Shown here piece by piece: positions 25,845-34,521 of a stretch of 64,000 nt of DNA. Numbering within the stretch: position 1 is the stretch's first letter; every line of letters starts with the position of its first letter. The notes below the pieces were generated by a model, which worked only from the letters and a program-made list of their open reading frames with translations, ran no database searches and was not told the DNA's origin. Location of the stretch: NCBI RefSeq assembly GCF_009737085.1, contig NZ_WOVL01000002.1, forward strand, positions 124,001-188,000, given 5' to 3'. Origin of the DNA: Paenibacillus sp. NEAU-GSW1 (GTDB lineage Bacteria > Bacillota > Bacilli > Paenibacillales > Paenibacillaceae). A program made the translations under genes and the position numbers.

Positions 25845-27218
25845 TTAAGATTCCACAATCACGGGTGCAGCTTGCTCCTGCTCCAACGCTTCGCTCCATT
25901 CTTTGAACAGCAAGTGATCCTCAACGACCTGCTTGGCGTAAGAAAACGCTCTGTTCGTCAAATAATCGCAAAACGCATCCGCATCCTTGCCAATCGCCCG
26001 CACGATCTCATCCTCGCTGTGGTACGGCAACAGCCCGCCTTGCACATCGGCATCCGCCCGGGCATGCATTTTGGCCGTAATCTGCCCCATGCATTCCACC
26101 GTCTTGATCCAATCCTTCAGCTGCTCGAACTTGCGAGTCTTCAGCTTCTTCTTATACGGCGACCGTTCCCTTGCGTAAAAATGCCGGCCGTTCAGCGTCA
26201 TATAACCGAGGAACGGATCCGCTTCATGATGCATCGCCTGCTGTGTCGTAATAGCCCGCTTCCCTTGATGCGCGAAGCTGTCCCAGAACGCCTCATTGTA
26301 AGGCATGAAATAAGCCGGAACCGGCGCTCTCACCTCTTTGATCTCGATTACAATATCATCGAGTCCCTCGTGTCCCGTATCGCCTTCGATCAATACATAA
26401 AACCGGTCCAAACCGATGGAGGCTGTGCCCGATCCGTGTTTAACCGCAATATCCTTCACCCGATAATAAGACTCCGGCATTCCCGTCTGTATGGAACGCT
26501 GCTCCGTGTACGCAGCCCAGCCGTTCATGACCATTTTCTTTTCTGCTTTTGTCGGACGCTGAATTTCCTCCGACCATTGGAATACGCGCCGTCCTTTGTC
26601 GTCCAAAGTCGTAATGCCGGCAATCAAATTGCTCGCCGCAAGCTTCTCCATTTTCCGCAACAGCTTGCGAACCGGCCCTTTCGTCGACTGCTCGTCGAAG
26701 ACCAGAAAACGCGGATCTTCCTCGCGCTCGGCATATTTGCGAATCTGTTTCACATAAGCGTGCAAATATTCGTATACGACCTGACGCTGTTCTTCGGCCG
26801 GCAACTCCTTCTCGGACATAGCCAGAAAGAGACTGACGGACATGCGCAGCACATCGTATAAATAAGAGCCCATGCATCCCTCATCAAAATCATTGACGTC
26901 GAAAACGATACGTCCCTTCTCGCTGCGGAAGGAACCGAAGTTTTCGAAATGCAAGTCACCCTGAATCCAGGTCAACCGTTCGGGATCGCTATGATACGGG
27001 AACCATTCTCTGCCGACATCAAAGTAGAACAAATAGGCGCTTCCCCGGAAAAACAAGTAAGGGCTTGTCCGCATTTTACGATATTTCGCCATGCGCTTCT
27101 CATGATCCAGCCCCATGATACGGCCGTCGAACTCTTCCAGCACTTGCGCAATGGTCAGCCCGCGCAGCTTGAGCTGCGTATGTCTAACCTTTCCCGTCAA
27201 CTCGTTGTCCATTTCCAT
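25845..27218 (-). CDS. DUF2252 family protein
   Basis: This 457-residue protein matches the DUF2252 family: RMAKYRKMRTSPYLFFRGSA near residue 42, GDLHFENFGSFRSEKG near 87, and VFDVNDFDEG near 105. The GDLHxENFG and NDFDE pair looks like the catalytic loop and metal motif of kinase/phosphotransferase folds such as aminoglycoside kinases, so a phosphotransferase role has been suspected; no substrate is established. It follows the stalk/SUKH-like gene by 19 bases on the same strand, so the two may be cotranscribed. Confidence 0.85.
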   Translation of the reverse strand: MEMDNELTGKVRHTQLKLRGLTIAQVLEEFDGRIMGLDHEKRMAKYRKMRTSPYLFFRGSAYLFYFDVGREWFPYHSDPERLTWIQGDLHFENFGSFRSEKGRIVFDVNDFDEGCMGSYLYDVLRMSVSLFLAMSEKELPAEEQRQVVYEYLHAYVKQIRKYAEREEDPRFLVFDEQSTKGPVRKLLRKMEKLAASNLIAGITTLDDKGRRVFQWSEEIQRPTKAEKKMVMNGWAAYTEQRSIQTGMPESYYRVKDIAVKHGSGTASIGLDRFYVLIEGDTGHEGLDDIVIEIKEVRAPVPAYFMPYNEAFWDSFAHQGKRAITTQQAMHHEADPFLGYMTLNGRHFYARERSPYKKKLKTRKFEQLKDWIKTVECMGQITAKMHARADADVQGGLLPYHSEDEIVRAIGKDADAFCDYLTNRAFSYAKQVVEDHLLFKEWSEALEQEQAAPVIVES

Positions 27219-27237
27219 TTCAAAGCACCTCCGCTAT

Positions 27238-28644
27238 TTATTCACTCCAGATAACGACGCTAGTTTCCGCTTCACCTTCTGCTTCTTCCTCATATTCGTC
27301 GTCGCTAAAGCGGTTAACGTTCATTCGCACTAATTCATCGTTCAGCGCCATACGTTTCATCTCATTTACAATCATATCGTCAATGCCGTCTTCTCTGTAA
27401 ATGAAATCATCCAAATTGAAATGATAGTCCCGGAATAGAGCAAGCTTAGAAGCGTAGGTGGCTGTACTCAAAAACGACTCCAATTCTTTCCGTCCAATAT
27501 ACTCGTCAAGTACGATTGACGTATGCTTCTTCCCTGCATCATCCGGGTGTACGTTCGTAACGCCGAGCTGATCTTGTGTCGGAACGATAATCCGCTTGGC
27601 CCGTTCCGCTCTTACCTTTTTGGAATAGGTGTACGGATCGCCAATTGCCGGAGGATGCAGCTTCGCCTCAAGGCTCTCTCGCACCATGCGATTATTTTTA
27701 CGCTCCGCATCCGTTTCCTCGTAATCATACTCCTCTTCAAATGCCGCCATTTCCTCAAGATACTGCTCCTCGTTGTCATACTCTGCAACAAGCAAGCTGG
27801 AATCTAGCATGACGATGCGGAGAAACTCCCGAATATTGTTCGCAACGACGAAAGCAGGCTGATCAAAGCTCATCGGGGAGACCATGACGATTGGAGCTTC
27901 CTCCAAATTAGAGACGGTGCCGAATTCCGTTAAAAATCCGTAATGGTCGCCGTCCATTCCCGTCCAGCCGAAGGGGATGACATCAAGCGGCGTATTGAAA
28001 TAGCCTAATTGATCCGTCGACGGATAGAACCCGAGCGCATTGTCTGCATTATAGCCCTCTTTCTCTAACTCTCCATAAAGCTCAATCAATGATTGCAGCG
28101 TTGGCGACGCTTCATACTTTCCGTAATTCGCTTTCACTCGCTCTTCGGCCGAAAGCTTCTGATGCGCCGTCTCTTCCAAATCTTCTTCCGACCCTTCCTC
28201 TAAATCTTTGGCCCCTTGCTCGGTTGTACGGATATGAATCGAAAAGGACTCATCATTCCAAGTCAGTTCGCTTTCCGTGAGATCGCCTAAATAATACATC
28301 TCAATGTAAGCCGTATGCTCCACAAAGCGAATCTCGCTCTCTTCCTCCAGGTACAAATAATGTGTAGTGCTGTCTCCTGGCGTTTCGTATGTAATCCTAA
28401 TTAGATCCGGCGACCAATCTACCTTCCAGCCCATCTGCTCAAGCGCCGCTCTCATCGGCAGGTATCGTTTTCTGCCTTCTACGATGACCGGTTTGTTCGT
28501 CTCCAGAAGCTTGCCGTCTATAAAGGCTTGAATCGCCGAAACCTTCTCTGCGTACGCGCTAGGCGATCCTGCAATGGCACTAAATAGGAAAATCGCACAC
28601 AAAGCGATCATGCTAACACACTTCACTTGATTAAATAGTCTCAT
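27238..28644 (-). CDS. exported protein: copper-amine-oxidase-like stalk domain plus SUKH/SMI1-like domain
   Basis: This 468-residue protein has a signal peptide (residues 1-32, ending in SAYA), then a stalk domain of the copper-amine-oxidase-N type (AFIDGKLLETNKPVIVEGRK and RYLPMRAALEQMGWKVDW), common in exported Paenibacillaceae proteins. The middle part (about 165-290) looks like a SMI1/KNR4/SUKH domain: VIPFGWTGMDGDHYGFLTE, then APIVMVSP and NIREFL. SUKH domains are usually cytosolic immunity proteins, so an exported copy is unusual. The C-terminal region is charged and unassigned. The start at 28644 is preferred over a GTG at 28680, whose ribosome site is too close. Confidence 0.7.
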   Translation of the reverse strand: MRLFNQVKCVSMIALCAIFLFSAIAGSPSAYAEKVSAIQAFIDGKLLETNKPVIVEGRKRYLPMRAALEQMGWKVDWSPDLIRITYETPGDSTTHYLYLEEESEIRFVEHTAYIEMYYLGDLTESELTWNDESFSIHIRTTEQGAKDLEEGSEEDLEETAHQKLSAEERVKANYGKYEASPTLQSLIELYGELEKEGYNADNALGFYPSTDQLGYFNTPLDVIPFGWTGMDGDHYGFLTEFGTVSNLEEAPIVMVSPMSFDQPAFVVANNIREFLRIVMLDSSLLVAEYDNEEQYLEEMAAFEEEYDYEETDAERKNNRMVRESLEAKLHPPAIGDPYTYSKKVRAERAKRIIVPTQDQLGVTNVHPDDAGKKHTSIVLDEYIGRKELESFLSTATYASKLALFRDYHFNLDDFIYREDGIDDMIVNEMKRMALNDELVRMNVNRFSDDEYEEEAEGEAETSVVIWSE

Positions 28645-28786
28645 CGCTTCGCTCTCTAACCCACCCTTCTTCACTTCCACGCCTCAATTCTACTGGGTAA
28701 TATACCAACATCTTCTAATTTACTATACCATGTTAAATATGCGATTGAATATATGAATTAAGCTAACAATTCCAATATCTAACATG

Positions 28787-28824
28787 CAAAGGCCGAGACT
28801 CCTTATGCGGAGTCTCGGCCTTTA
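28787..28824 (-). terminator. terminator of the VOC gene
   Basis: A near-perfect stem AAAGGCCGAGACTCC/GGAGTCTCGGCCTTT with a 6-base loop lies 40 bases after the stop of the 28863-29237 gene. The T-run is short. Confidence 0.75.
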
Positions 28825-28862
28825 CCGATTTGATGGATTACTTATTACGGAATACTGATGGG

Positions 28863-29237
28863 TTACTTGCCAACTAATACAAATACATTCCCATCAGGAG
28901 CTTCCATTACGGCAATATGTCCAGATTCGGTTGCAAAAGGAGTCCTAATCCATTGGATTTCTTCGTTCCTATTCAACTCATCATAGGCTTGTCGAACATC
29001 TTCAACATAGATTTCAATTTCTGTAAAGTTAATTTCAGGATGATTGCTCAACACAAGTTCAGAACTATCTTTTAAAGGAAACTTTAAACCTATCACTGTC
29101 CAGGTCGAACCGTTCTCTAAGTTGCGTTCTATCTTCCAGTTTTCTGTTAAGCCCATTGATATATAAAACAAAAGTGATTTCTCAATTTCTTTTGTATGAA
29201 TACATACGCAATCTAATTTCTTAAACACTTGATCCAT
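28863..29237 (-). CDS. VOC family protein
   Basis: This protein of about 124 residues has one VOC unit pair: KLDCVCIHTKEIEKSLLFYISMGLTENW at the start and AVMEAPDGNVFVLVGK at the end, with FTEIEIYVEDVRQAYDELN between. The metal-site His and Glu are visible, but the substrate is not. The ATG at 29237 directly abuts its AAGGAG site, so translation may really begin at the GTG at 29228. Confidence 0.8.
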   Translation of the reverse strand: MDQVFKKLDCVCIHTKEIEKSLLFYISMGLTENWKIERNLENGSTWTVIGLKFPLKDSSELVLSNHPEINFTEIEIYVEDVRQAYDELNRNEEIQWIRTPFATESGHIAVMEAPDGNVFVLVGK

Positions 29238-29278
29238 CTCCTTCTATAATTAAAAAAGGAACAAATGCCCCCTTTAGA

Positions 29279-30088
29279 TCAAGCGATCGGGATATAAATA
29301 TCTATCTCTGACTGCTCATCCATCGGTCCAATAAACCGTTCGTCGTAGCTTTCAAAATCGATTCCCTTTACGAGCTGCAAGCCTTGAAGAGACAGCCATT
29401 TGCTGTAAATGAGCTCGTAAGTCTCGCCCAATTTTTCCGTAGTCCCCTTATGTGTGAACACAGCATAACGCTGGGCAGGCACGTTCACGAGCTCCATCCC
29501 CTCGGGAATGCGGCTGCCATCCGTCTCAAAACCGGCAACGTAAATAAATTGTTCATTTTCGCCGGGAATACAAATGCCGTAACTGACAGCGGGCTGCTGC
29601 TTCCCTTCAACCTCATGCTCTCGCGAGATGAATCGCTGCCACATCGACGGAATATCTCCTTCGCTGGATTGGCTGTCCCACGACATGCCGACAGCCGTAA
29701 ACGCTTCTTTCTCCACAATGTTCGCTTCCATCGGTATACCTCCGGTATTCGTCATATACTCGACCATGCGATAGATTTCTTCGAGCTGCGTGTTTCGCAA
29801 TGAAATTTCATCCCGGATGCCAGCCGCCTTCTCCTCCAACAGCCTCTTAATCCTCGCCGCATCATTCAACGTGCCATTGCGCTTCAGCTCAAGAATGGAC
29901 TCCACACCCAGTCCCAAGGATCGCAAAAACAGTATTCGCCTCAGCTCGGGCAGCTGCTCAGGCGCGTACAGACGATACAGATTGCCCTCCCCGATTCGGG
30001 CGGGCGTGAACAACCCGACAGCATCATAATGCCGAAGCGTCTTTGCAGTAATCCCGTATAGTCTGGCTACTAAACCTACCGTTAGCAA
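29279..30088 (-). CDS. MerR family regulator with GyrI-like effector domain
   Basis: This 269-residue protein has a MerR winged helix (GLVARLYGITAKTLRHYDAVGLFTP), a linking coiled coil near 75-110, and a C-terminal GyrI/BmrR-type ligand domain (about 120-269) with the closing EIDIYIPIA strand. Such regulators activate drug-efflux or detoxification genes on binding a hydrophobic compound. It starts at a TTG with a GAGGAGG site. The target is not obvious; the gene to its left is a VOC protein, 42 bases away, which may be cotranscribed. Confidence 0.9.
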   Translation of the reverse strand: MLTVGLVARLYGITAKTLRHYDAVGLFTPARIGEGNLYRLYAPEQLPELRRILFLRSLGLGVESILELKRNGTLNDAARIKRLLEEKAAGIRDEISLRNTQLEEIYRMVEYMTNTGGIPMEANIVEKEAFTAVGMSWDSQSSEGDIPSMWQRFISREHEVEGKQQPAVSYGICIPGENEQFIYVAGFETDGSRIPEGMELVNVPAQRYAVFTHKGTTEKLGETYELIYSKWLSLQGLQLVKGIDFESYDERFIGPMDEQSEIDIYIPIA

Positions 30089-30133
30089 CTCGATTCCTCC
30101 TCTTGCATGGCCGGTATATTCATGCTACAACGT

Positions 30134-30724
30134 TTACCTTAGGGTAAGGTCAATGGCTTCTTTCACTTGACTCCACTCGCTGTCCAATATACTGAAAAAA
30201 ACATTATCATGCACAGCGCCTCCGTCTGTTGTATCGATTCGATGCCGGCGCAAAACGCCCTCCCGGACAGCACCGATTTTCTCCAACGCCCTTTGCGACC
30301 GTTCATTGCGTCCGCTTGCCGAGAATTGAACGCGAATAACGCCGAGCTCTTCAAAGCAATACTGCAGCAGAAGACTTTTGCAGGCCGCATTTAATCCTGT
30401 TCCCCAAAATTCCGGCGAGGTCCAAGTCCAGCCGATTTCGACGCTGCGGTTCAACGGATCTAAATCGCCAAGCCGCGTCGTCCCCGCAAGCCGCCCTGTC
30501 ATTTTGTCCATAATCGCAAACGGCAGCTGCGTTCCTGCCTCTTTATGCAACAAAGCCGTCTCAAGCGCCTGCCTGACGGAAGCCTCCGTCATGTTCCTTC
30601 TCCAGGTGTACTCCCATATTCTCGGATCGCTAAGCTGCGTCGCTAACAGATTCACATGCTCGGACTGAAGGGGCAAAAGAGCGGTCCTCTCGTTTTCGAG
30701 CTTAAGATTCGGATTGAAATTCAT
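30134..30724 (-). CDS. RimJ/RimL-type GNAT N-acetyltransferase
   Basis: This 196-residue protein resembles the RimL/YjaB branch of GNAT enzymes: LENERTALLPLQSEHVNLL at the start, TTRLGDLDPLNRSVEIGWTW, then WGTGLNAACKSLLLQYCFEELG and SQRALEKIGAVREG. It would acetylate a protein N-terminus or small amine. The ATG at 30724 has a GGAGAG site six bases upstream; an ATG at 30730 is too close to that site. It stands alone between unrelated genes. Confidence 0.88.
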   Translation of the reverse strand: MNFNPNLKLENERTALLPLQSEHVNLLATQLSDPRIWEYTWRRNMTEASVRQALETALLHKEAGTQLPFAIMDKMTGRLAGTTRLGDLDPLNRSVEIGWTWTSPEFWGTGLNAACKSLLLQYCFEELGVIRVQFSASGRNERSQRALEKIGAVREGVLRRHRIDTTDGGAVHDNVFFSILDSEWSQVKEAIDLTLR

Positions 30725-30844
30725 CGCCATCTCTCCTTTTTCTTCATCCTATCAACAATTTCTAACCGGATGAATAAAGGGAGATGCAAATAATTTGCAT
30801 TACATGGACTTTTTTGTACATGGACGACGGCTAACCGGAGCAGA

Positions 30845-31303
30845 TTATTGTTCAATCTCAAAAAGGGAATCAATAATAATCGGAAGATTATCTCTTAAGG
30901 AAACAGCTCCAAAAACAGAGCGCGCATGCGCTCCTTTATCGCCAAAAACGTCGAGCATCAAATCCGAGCATCCATCCAGCACCTTATGATGTTCCTTGAA
31001 ATGCGGAGTTGCATTTACGAAGCCTTGAATTTTAACGACTCTTTTCACGTTGTCCAAGGAGCCTGCCGCCGATTGCAATACAGCTAGAACTTCAATCCCG
31101 GCCTGCCTGGCAAACTGATAGCCCGCTATTGTTGTAAAATCCTCTCCAAGCTTGCCATCAGGATTGCCGGCAGGCCCTTTTCCTGAAACAAACAACAGAT
31201 TATTCACTTTAACATAATTAGCGTATTTAGCAGCAGGCTCGCTCGCGCTTGGCAGTGTGATCCCCAGCCTGTTCAAACGCTCGTATACTGTTAGACCGGT
31301 CAT
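30845..31303 (-). CDS. RidA/YjgF family protein
   Basis: This 152-residue protein is of the Rid (YjgF/YER057c) superfamily, with VNNLLFVSGKGPAGNPDGKLGE near 33 and the GSLDNVKRVVKIQGFVNATP and RSVFGAVSLRDNLPIII blocks. RidA proteins hydrolyse reactive enamine or imine intermediates. The sequence fits the Rid2/YjgH-like branch better than classic RidA. Its start overlaps the stop of the DJ-1/PfpI gene by 4 bases, so both act in one pathway, possibly detoxification. Confidence 0.9.
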   Translation of the reverse strand: MTGLTVYERLNRLGITLPSASEPAAKYANYVKVNNLLFVSGKGPAGNPDGKLGEDFTTIAGYQFARQAGIEVLAVLQSAAGSLDNVKRVVKIQGFVNATPHFKEHHKVLDGCSDLMLDVFGDKGAHARSVFGAVSLRDNLPIIIDSLFEIEQ

Positions 31304-31896
31304 GCTTGTTCCCCCTGTATACTCAAAGATTTGTAATAGGGGTAGTCCATATACAGCTGAATCTCTTGCGCAGCCTCTTTGCTTGCTAAGGCCTCGATAA
31401 AATACAAACCGAGGTCGATTGATGCTGTAATACCCCCGCCTGTAAATAAATCTCCATCACGCATTACCCGAGCTTTGACTACTTCCTTGCAATACGGCTC
31501 CAGTTCATCTAAGGCCAACGGGTTTGTCGTTACTGTTTTATCCTTCGTAAAGCCCGCCGCTCCGAGCACAAGCGCCCCCGTACATACAGAAACTTTATAT
31601 TTAACTTCCTTTGCTGTTCGAATCCAATCCACAAAGTTATGATCATGGATGAGTTGCCTTGTCGCTGCTCCGCCAGGTATAAAAATCAAATCGTATTCGG
31701 ATAAATTCGGAAGCACTCGATCCGCTTGAATAACCATCCCTCTATCATCTTTGATTTCTTTTTTGTTCGAGCAAAACTCCCATGATAAGTCCTCCATAAT
31801 ATTGCGTCGTTTCAGCCAAGTCACCGCATTATGGAACCCAGAAAAATCCAAAGTCGTCATATCGTCAAATAAAACAAAAGCCATTTTCATCTGCAT
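31300..31896 (-). CDS. DJ-1/PfpI family protein
   Basis: This protein of about 198 residues has the class I glutamine amidotransferase-like fold of DJ-1/PfpI. The nucleophile elbow reads VCTGALVLGAAG, with the expected cysteine, and the preceding acidic site is in IFIPGGAATRQL. Members include isonitrile hydratases, glyoxalase-like deglycases and regulators. The start at 31896 is taken from a GAGGAGAG site. It is coupled to a RidA gene and divergent from a MocR regulator 127 bases away, which may control both. Confidence 0.9.
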   Translation of the reverse strand: MQMKMAFVLFDDMTTLDFSGFHNAVTWLKRRNIMEDLSWEFCSNKKEIKDDRGMVIQADRVLPNLSEYDLIFIPGGAATRQLIHDHNFVDWIRTAKEVKYKVSVCTGALVLGAAGFTKDKTVTTNPLALDELEPYCKEVVKARVMRDGDLFTGGGITASIDLGLYFIEALASKEAAQEIQLYMDYPYYKSLSIQGEQA

Positions 31897-32023
31897 ATCT
31901 CTCCTCAGCATTATTAACAATCAATCTTGATGGGAACTTGTTACAAAGTCTATACTGATTATGACCCTGAATAAAGTGTCAGTTGAGCACAATAATTAAA
32001 GGTCAGATAAGGAGGAGAATATC

Positions 32024-33436
32024 ATCGATCTTAACCTTTCATTTCATTCAGATGGACCGCTGTATATGCAGCTATATAAACAGATTCGAGCATTGATTCA
32101 AGATGGCGTATTAAGAGACGGCACGAAATTGCCCTCCATCCGCTCGCTTGGACGACAATACAACATCAGTAAAACGACTATCGAAACCGCCTATCATATG
32201 CTGCTGGAAGAAGGATATGTTCTCAGTAAAGAAAGAGCGGGGTTAATTGTTGTGAATCTGCACCTGGCAAGCTCGTCCATTTCTTCTGCTTCCTTCATTC
32301 ATAGAAAAACGGAACCAACGCTCGTTGCAAACGGACAAACGGGGAGGGAAGGATACATTGATTTTAGCCTTCTAACGGTGGATAGAGATTCATTCCCCAT
32401 TCGGATATGGAAATTTCTATTAGGCGAGTCCCTCGCGCTCAATAGCCAATCGCTTCATGAGTACGGCGATCCACAAGGCGAATACGCATTGCGAGAAAGC
32501 TTGGCGCAATATCTTCGAAACTCGCGAGGCGTTGTATGCACGCCCGAACAGATTGTAATTGGAACTGGAATTTCCTACAGTGTTCATCTGCTCTCCAGAC
32601 TTTTTGAGGAAAATGCCAGCGTAGGCATCGAGAAATCCGGGATCGCTCAAGTCAGAACGATATTTACTCAAAACGGCTTTCACATTTCCCCATTTACAAT
32701 CCGCCATAACGGCGAGCCGGAGCACGAGTTTGGATGCAGCAACAATCGGTTGCTTTACGTAACACCCTCACATCGTCCAACAGGCGAACCTTTGCCTTAC
32801 GTGACCAGACAACAAATGCTTCAATGGGCTTATCAAAATAAAGGCTACATTATTGAAGATGATTATGACGGGGAGCTTCGCCTGTCGGGCAGGCCATTAC
32901 CTTCGCTTCAAGGGCTGGACACTAAAGGCTCGGTTATCTATATCGGGTCATTCTCGAAAGTGTTTACGCCAGCATTGCGTATGAACTATATGGTTTTGCC
33001 GCTGCATCTGCTGAAGCAACTTCAATCCTTGGATCAAGTCTACTCTTGTCCTTCCAGAATGAATCAATGGGCGATGCAGCTTTTTATTTCCCGCGGTCAT
33101 TGGTACCGTCATTTAAGGCGGATGCGAAAAATATACCGTTCAAAGCATGACGCATTCGTTCAGCTTATGCGCAGTCATATGCCCGAATCTGTCCAAGTCA
33201 GCAGCAGCGGATCGGGACTGCATATCGAATTATCTATTGCTGCCCCTGTCAGTGCCGATGAATTAATCGAATTAGCACGGCAAGCAGGCGTGCTTGTATA
33301 CGGCAGCCAAGATGCGCAATCGCGGTTGGATCGGAGCAACCCTAAAATTTATTTGGGTTTTGGGGGGATTACAGAAAAGGAAATGAAGCTTGGCATTCAA
33401 TTGTTACAAAAAGCTTGGTCGGCCGTTCTGACATAG
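32024..33436 (+). CDS. MocR-type regulator (GntR/aminotransferase), possible ATC start
   Basis: This second MocR protein has the GntR winged helix (LPSIRSLGRQYNISKTTIET) and an aminotransferase-like domain with the lysine in GSFSK and the EDDYDG motif. The first ATG, at 32066, has no ribosome site and would cut off the conserved family start (DLNLSFHSDGPLYMQLYKQI). That part is encoded in frame upstream, where a GGAGG site (32011-32015) lies 8 bases before ATC-GAT-CTT. No ATG, GTG or TTG exists in frame there, so an ATC start at 32024 is the best fit. It is divergent from the DJ-1/RidA pair. Confidence 0.78.
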   Translation: MDLNLSFHSDGPLYMQLYKQIRALIQDGVLRDGTKLPSIRSLGRQYNISKTTIETAYHMLLEEGYVLSKERAGLIVVNLHLASSSISSASFIHRKTEPTLVANGQTGREGYIDFSLLTVDRDSFPIRIWKFLLGESLALNSQSLHEYGDPQGEYALRESLAQYLRNSRGVVCTPEQIVIGTGISYSVHLLSRLFEENASVGIEKSGIAQVRTIFTQNGFHISPFTIRHNGEPEHEFGCSNNRLLYVTPSHRPTGEPLPYVTRQQMLQWAYQNKGYIIEDDYDGELRLSGRPLPSLQGLDTKGSVIYIGSFSKVFTPALRMNYMVLPLHLLKQLQSLDQVYSCPSRMNQWAMQLFISRGHWYRHLRRMRKIYRSKHDAFVQLMRSHMPESVQVSSSGSGLHIELSIAAPVSADELIELARQAGVLVYGSQDAQSRLDRSNPKIYLGFGGITEKEMKLGIQLLQKAWSAVLT

Positions 33437-33470
33437 AGCCCCATTTCGGGGCTCTATATTAGTTTTTTTC
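33434..33470 (+). terminator. terminator of the second MocR gene
   Basis: The 9-bp stem TAGAGCCCC/GGGGCTCTA with a 5-base loop, then TATTAG and seven T, overlaps the stop codon of the MocR gene. Confidence 0.88.
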
Positions 33471-33497
33471 AGTAACTTTCCTAATGAAGCACGTCGA

Positions 33498-33938
33498 CTA
33501 CTGCACCTTGTCTTTCATCCATTCCTTATAGGTTTTCAGCCTGCTTTGAGCGCGCCGATACATCAAATAATCGAACAGATTTGCGGCGCATACGATACTT
33601 AGCACGATTAAAAATACCGGCACTAGTCCGCCTCTGCTTTCCGTTTCACCATTCGTAACTAGAATTAAAACAGTCATAATAAATGCCGTAACGATTAATG
33701 CGATGAAGTTGTTTATAAAAAAGTACGTCCGGGCTTTCGCAATCGTAATCGGCAGTATAGCTGTTATCCATTCGGTCAAAAAACCGATAATAAAGCCTAT
33801 GCTTCCGCTGGCTAATACCGACAGAACGCGATACGAGAATTGAATGTCCGCCGCACTTCCATTAAACTGCAGCACTACGCCAATGAAGAGGCCAAGGAAA
33901 AAGGACTTTATTATATTTTCAAAATTGATTTTTTCCAT
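33498..33938 (-). CDS. DUF3021 family membrane protein
   Basis: This 146-residue protein has four hydrophobic segments (near 10-25, 40-58, 70-92 and 100-122), the layout of DUF3021. These genes are almost always found behind a LytTR regulator, as here, 11 bases away. Their molecular function is not established; they may act as membrane partners or anti-factors of the regulator. A GGGGAA site precedes the start. Confidence 0.85.
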   Translation of the reverse strand: MEKINFENIIKSFFLGLFIGVVLQFNGSAADIQFSYRVLSVLASGSIGFIIGFLTEWITAILPITIAKARTYFFINNFIALIVTAFIMTVLILVTNGETESRGGLVPVFLIVLSIVCAANLFDYLMYRRAQSRLKTYKEWMKDKVQ

Positions 33939-33949
33939 GGATGGTTCCC

Positions 33950-34489
33950 CTATATTTTGAGTGTGTTTCTAAGTTTTTTTGAGAACATTTTGGATACTTC
34001 AAGCTCGGCGTTATTATCCATCCGCAGTACATACCGGGAGTTAAACCAAGGGATAATTTCCTTGACGCGCAGCAAATTCACGAGTTGTGATTTGTTGATA
34101 CGTATAAACCCCTTGGCTGCCCACAAACTCTCATAGTATTGCAGCGTTTCTTTGATGCTGTAACGATTGGACTTGGTATATGCCATCATGCCGTCAGAGC
34201 CCGCTTCAATATATATAACATCCCCCGGTTCAATGACCGCGAATTTATTGTCGCTTAATCCTGTAAGTGTATTCATCCAATGCATATCTTCCCGGACGCC
34301 AGAGACGAGCAGCTTAATGACATCCATATAATCAATGGCATCGAATACGATACAGAGCTTATCGTTTGGCAGATCATAGCCTCTCTCGACGAGTGCCAGA
34401 CCGCTGTCCGGATGAACGTCGATCTGGTGTTTGGACAATTCATGCTTCAATTTTTCATAAACCTTCGTTGAACACAATAAATGAACCAT
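33950..34489 (-). CDS. LytTR family DNA-binding protein
   Basis: This 179-residue protein ends in a LytTR domain (about residues 75-179): GDVIYIEAGSDGMMAYTKSNRYSIK, AAKGFIRINKSQLVNLLRVKEI and the closing KMFSKKLRNTLK. The N-terminal part lacks the phospho-accepting aspartate of response regulators, so it is a stand-alone LytTR regulator. It pairs with the DUF3021 gene downstream. Targets are unknown; LytTR sites are direct repeats that I did not find with confidence. Confidence 0.88.
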   Translation of the reverse strand: MVHLLCSTKVYEKLKHELSKHQIDVHPDSGLALVERGYDLPNDKLCIVFDAIDYMDVIKLLVSGVREDMHWMNTLTGLSDNKFAVIEPGDVIYIEAGSDGMMAYTKSNRYSIKETLQYYESLWAAKGFIRINKSQLVNLLRVKEIIPWFNSRYVLRMDNNAELEVSKMFSKKLRNTLKI

Positions 34490-34521
34490 CCGGTGTCTCC
34501 TAATGACAACTTATGAAATAT

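Noticed and set aside
25872-26861. Rightward open frame (329 codons) opposite the DUF2252 gene
   Set aside because: The leftward frame has clear family motifs; this one is low in complexity and rich in Arg/His/Leu, typical of a shadow frame.
30781-30843. Short palindrome GCAAATAATTTGC as an operator
   Set aside because: It is AT-rich, short, and not placed at a recognisable promoter; chance is enough to explain it.
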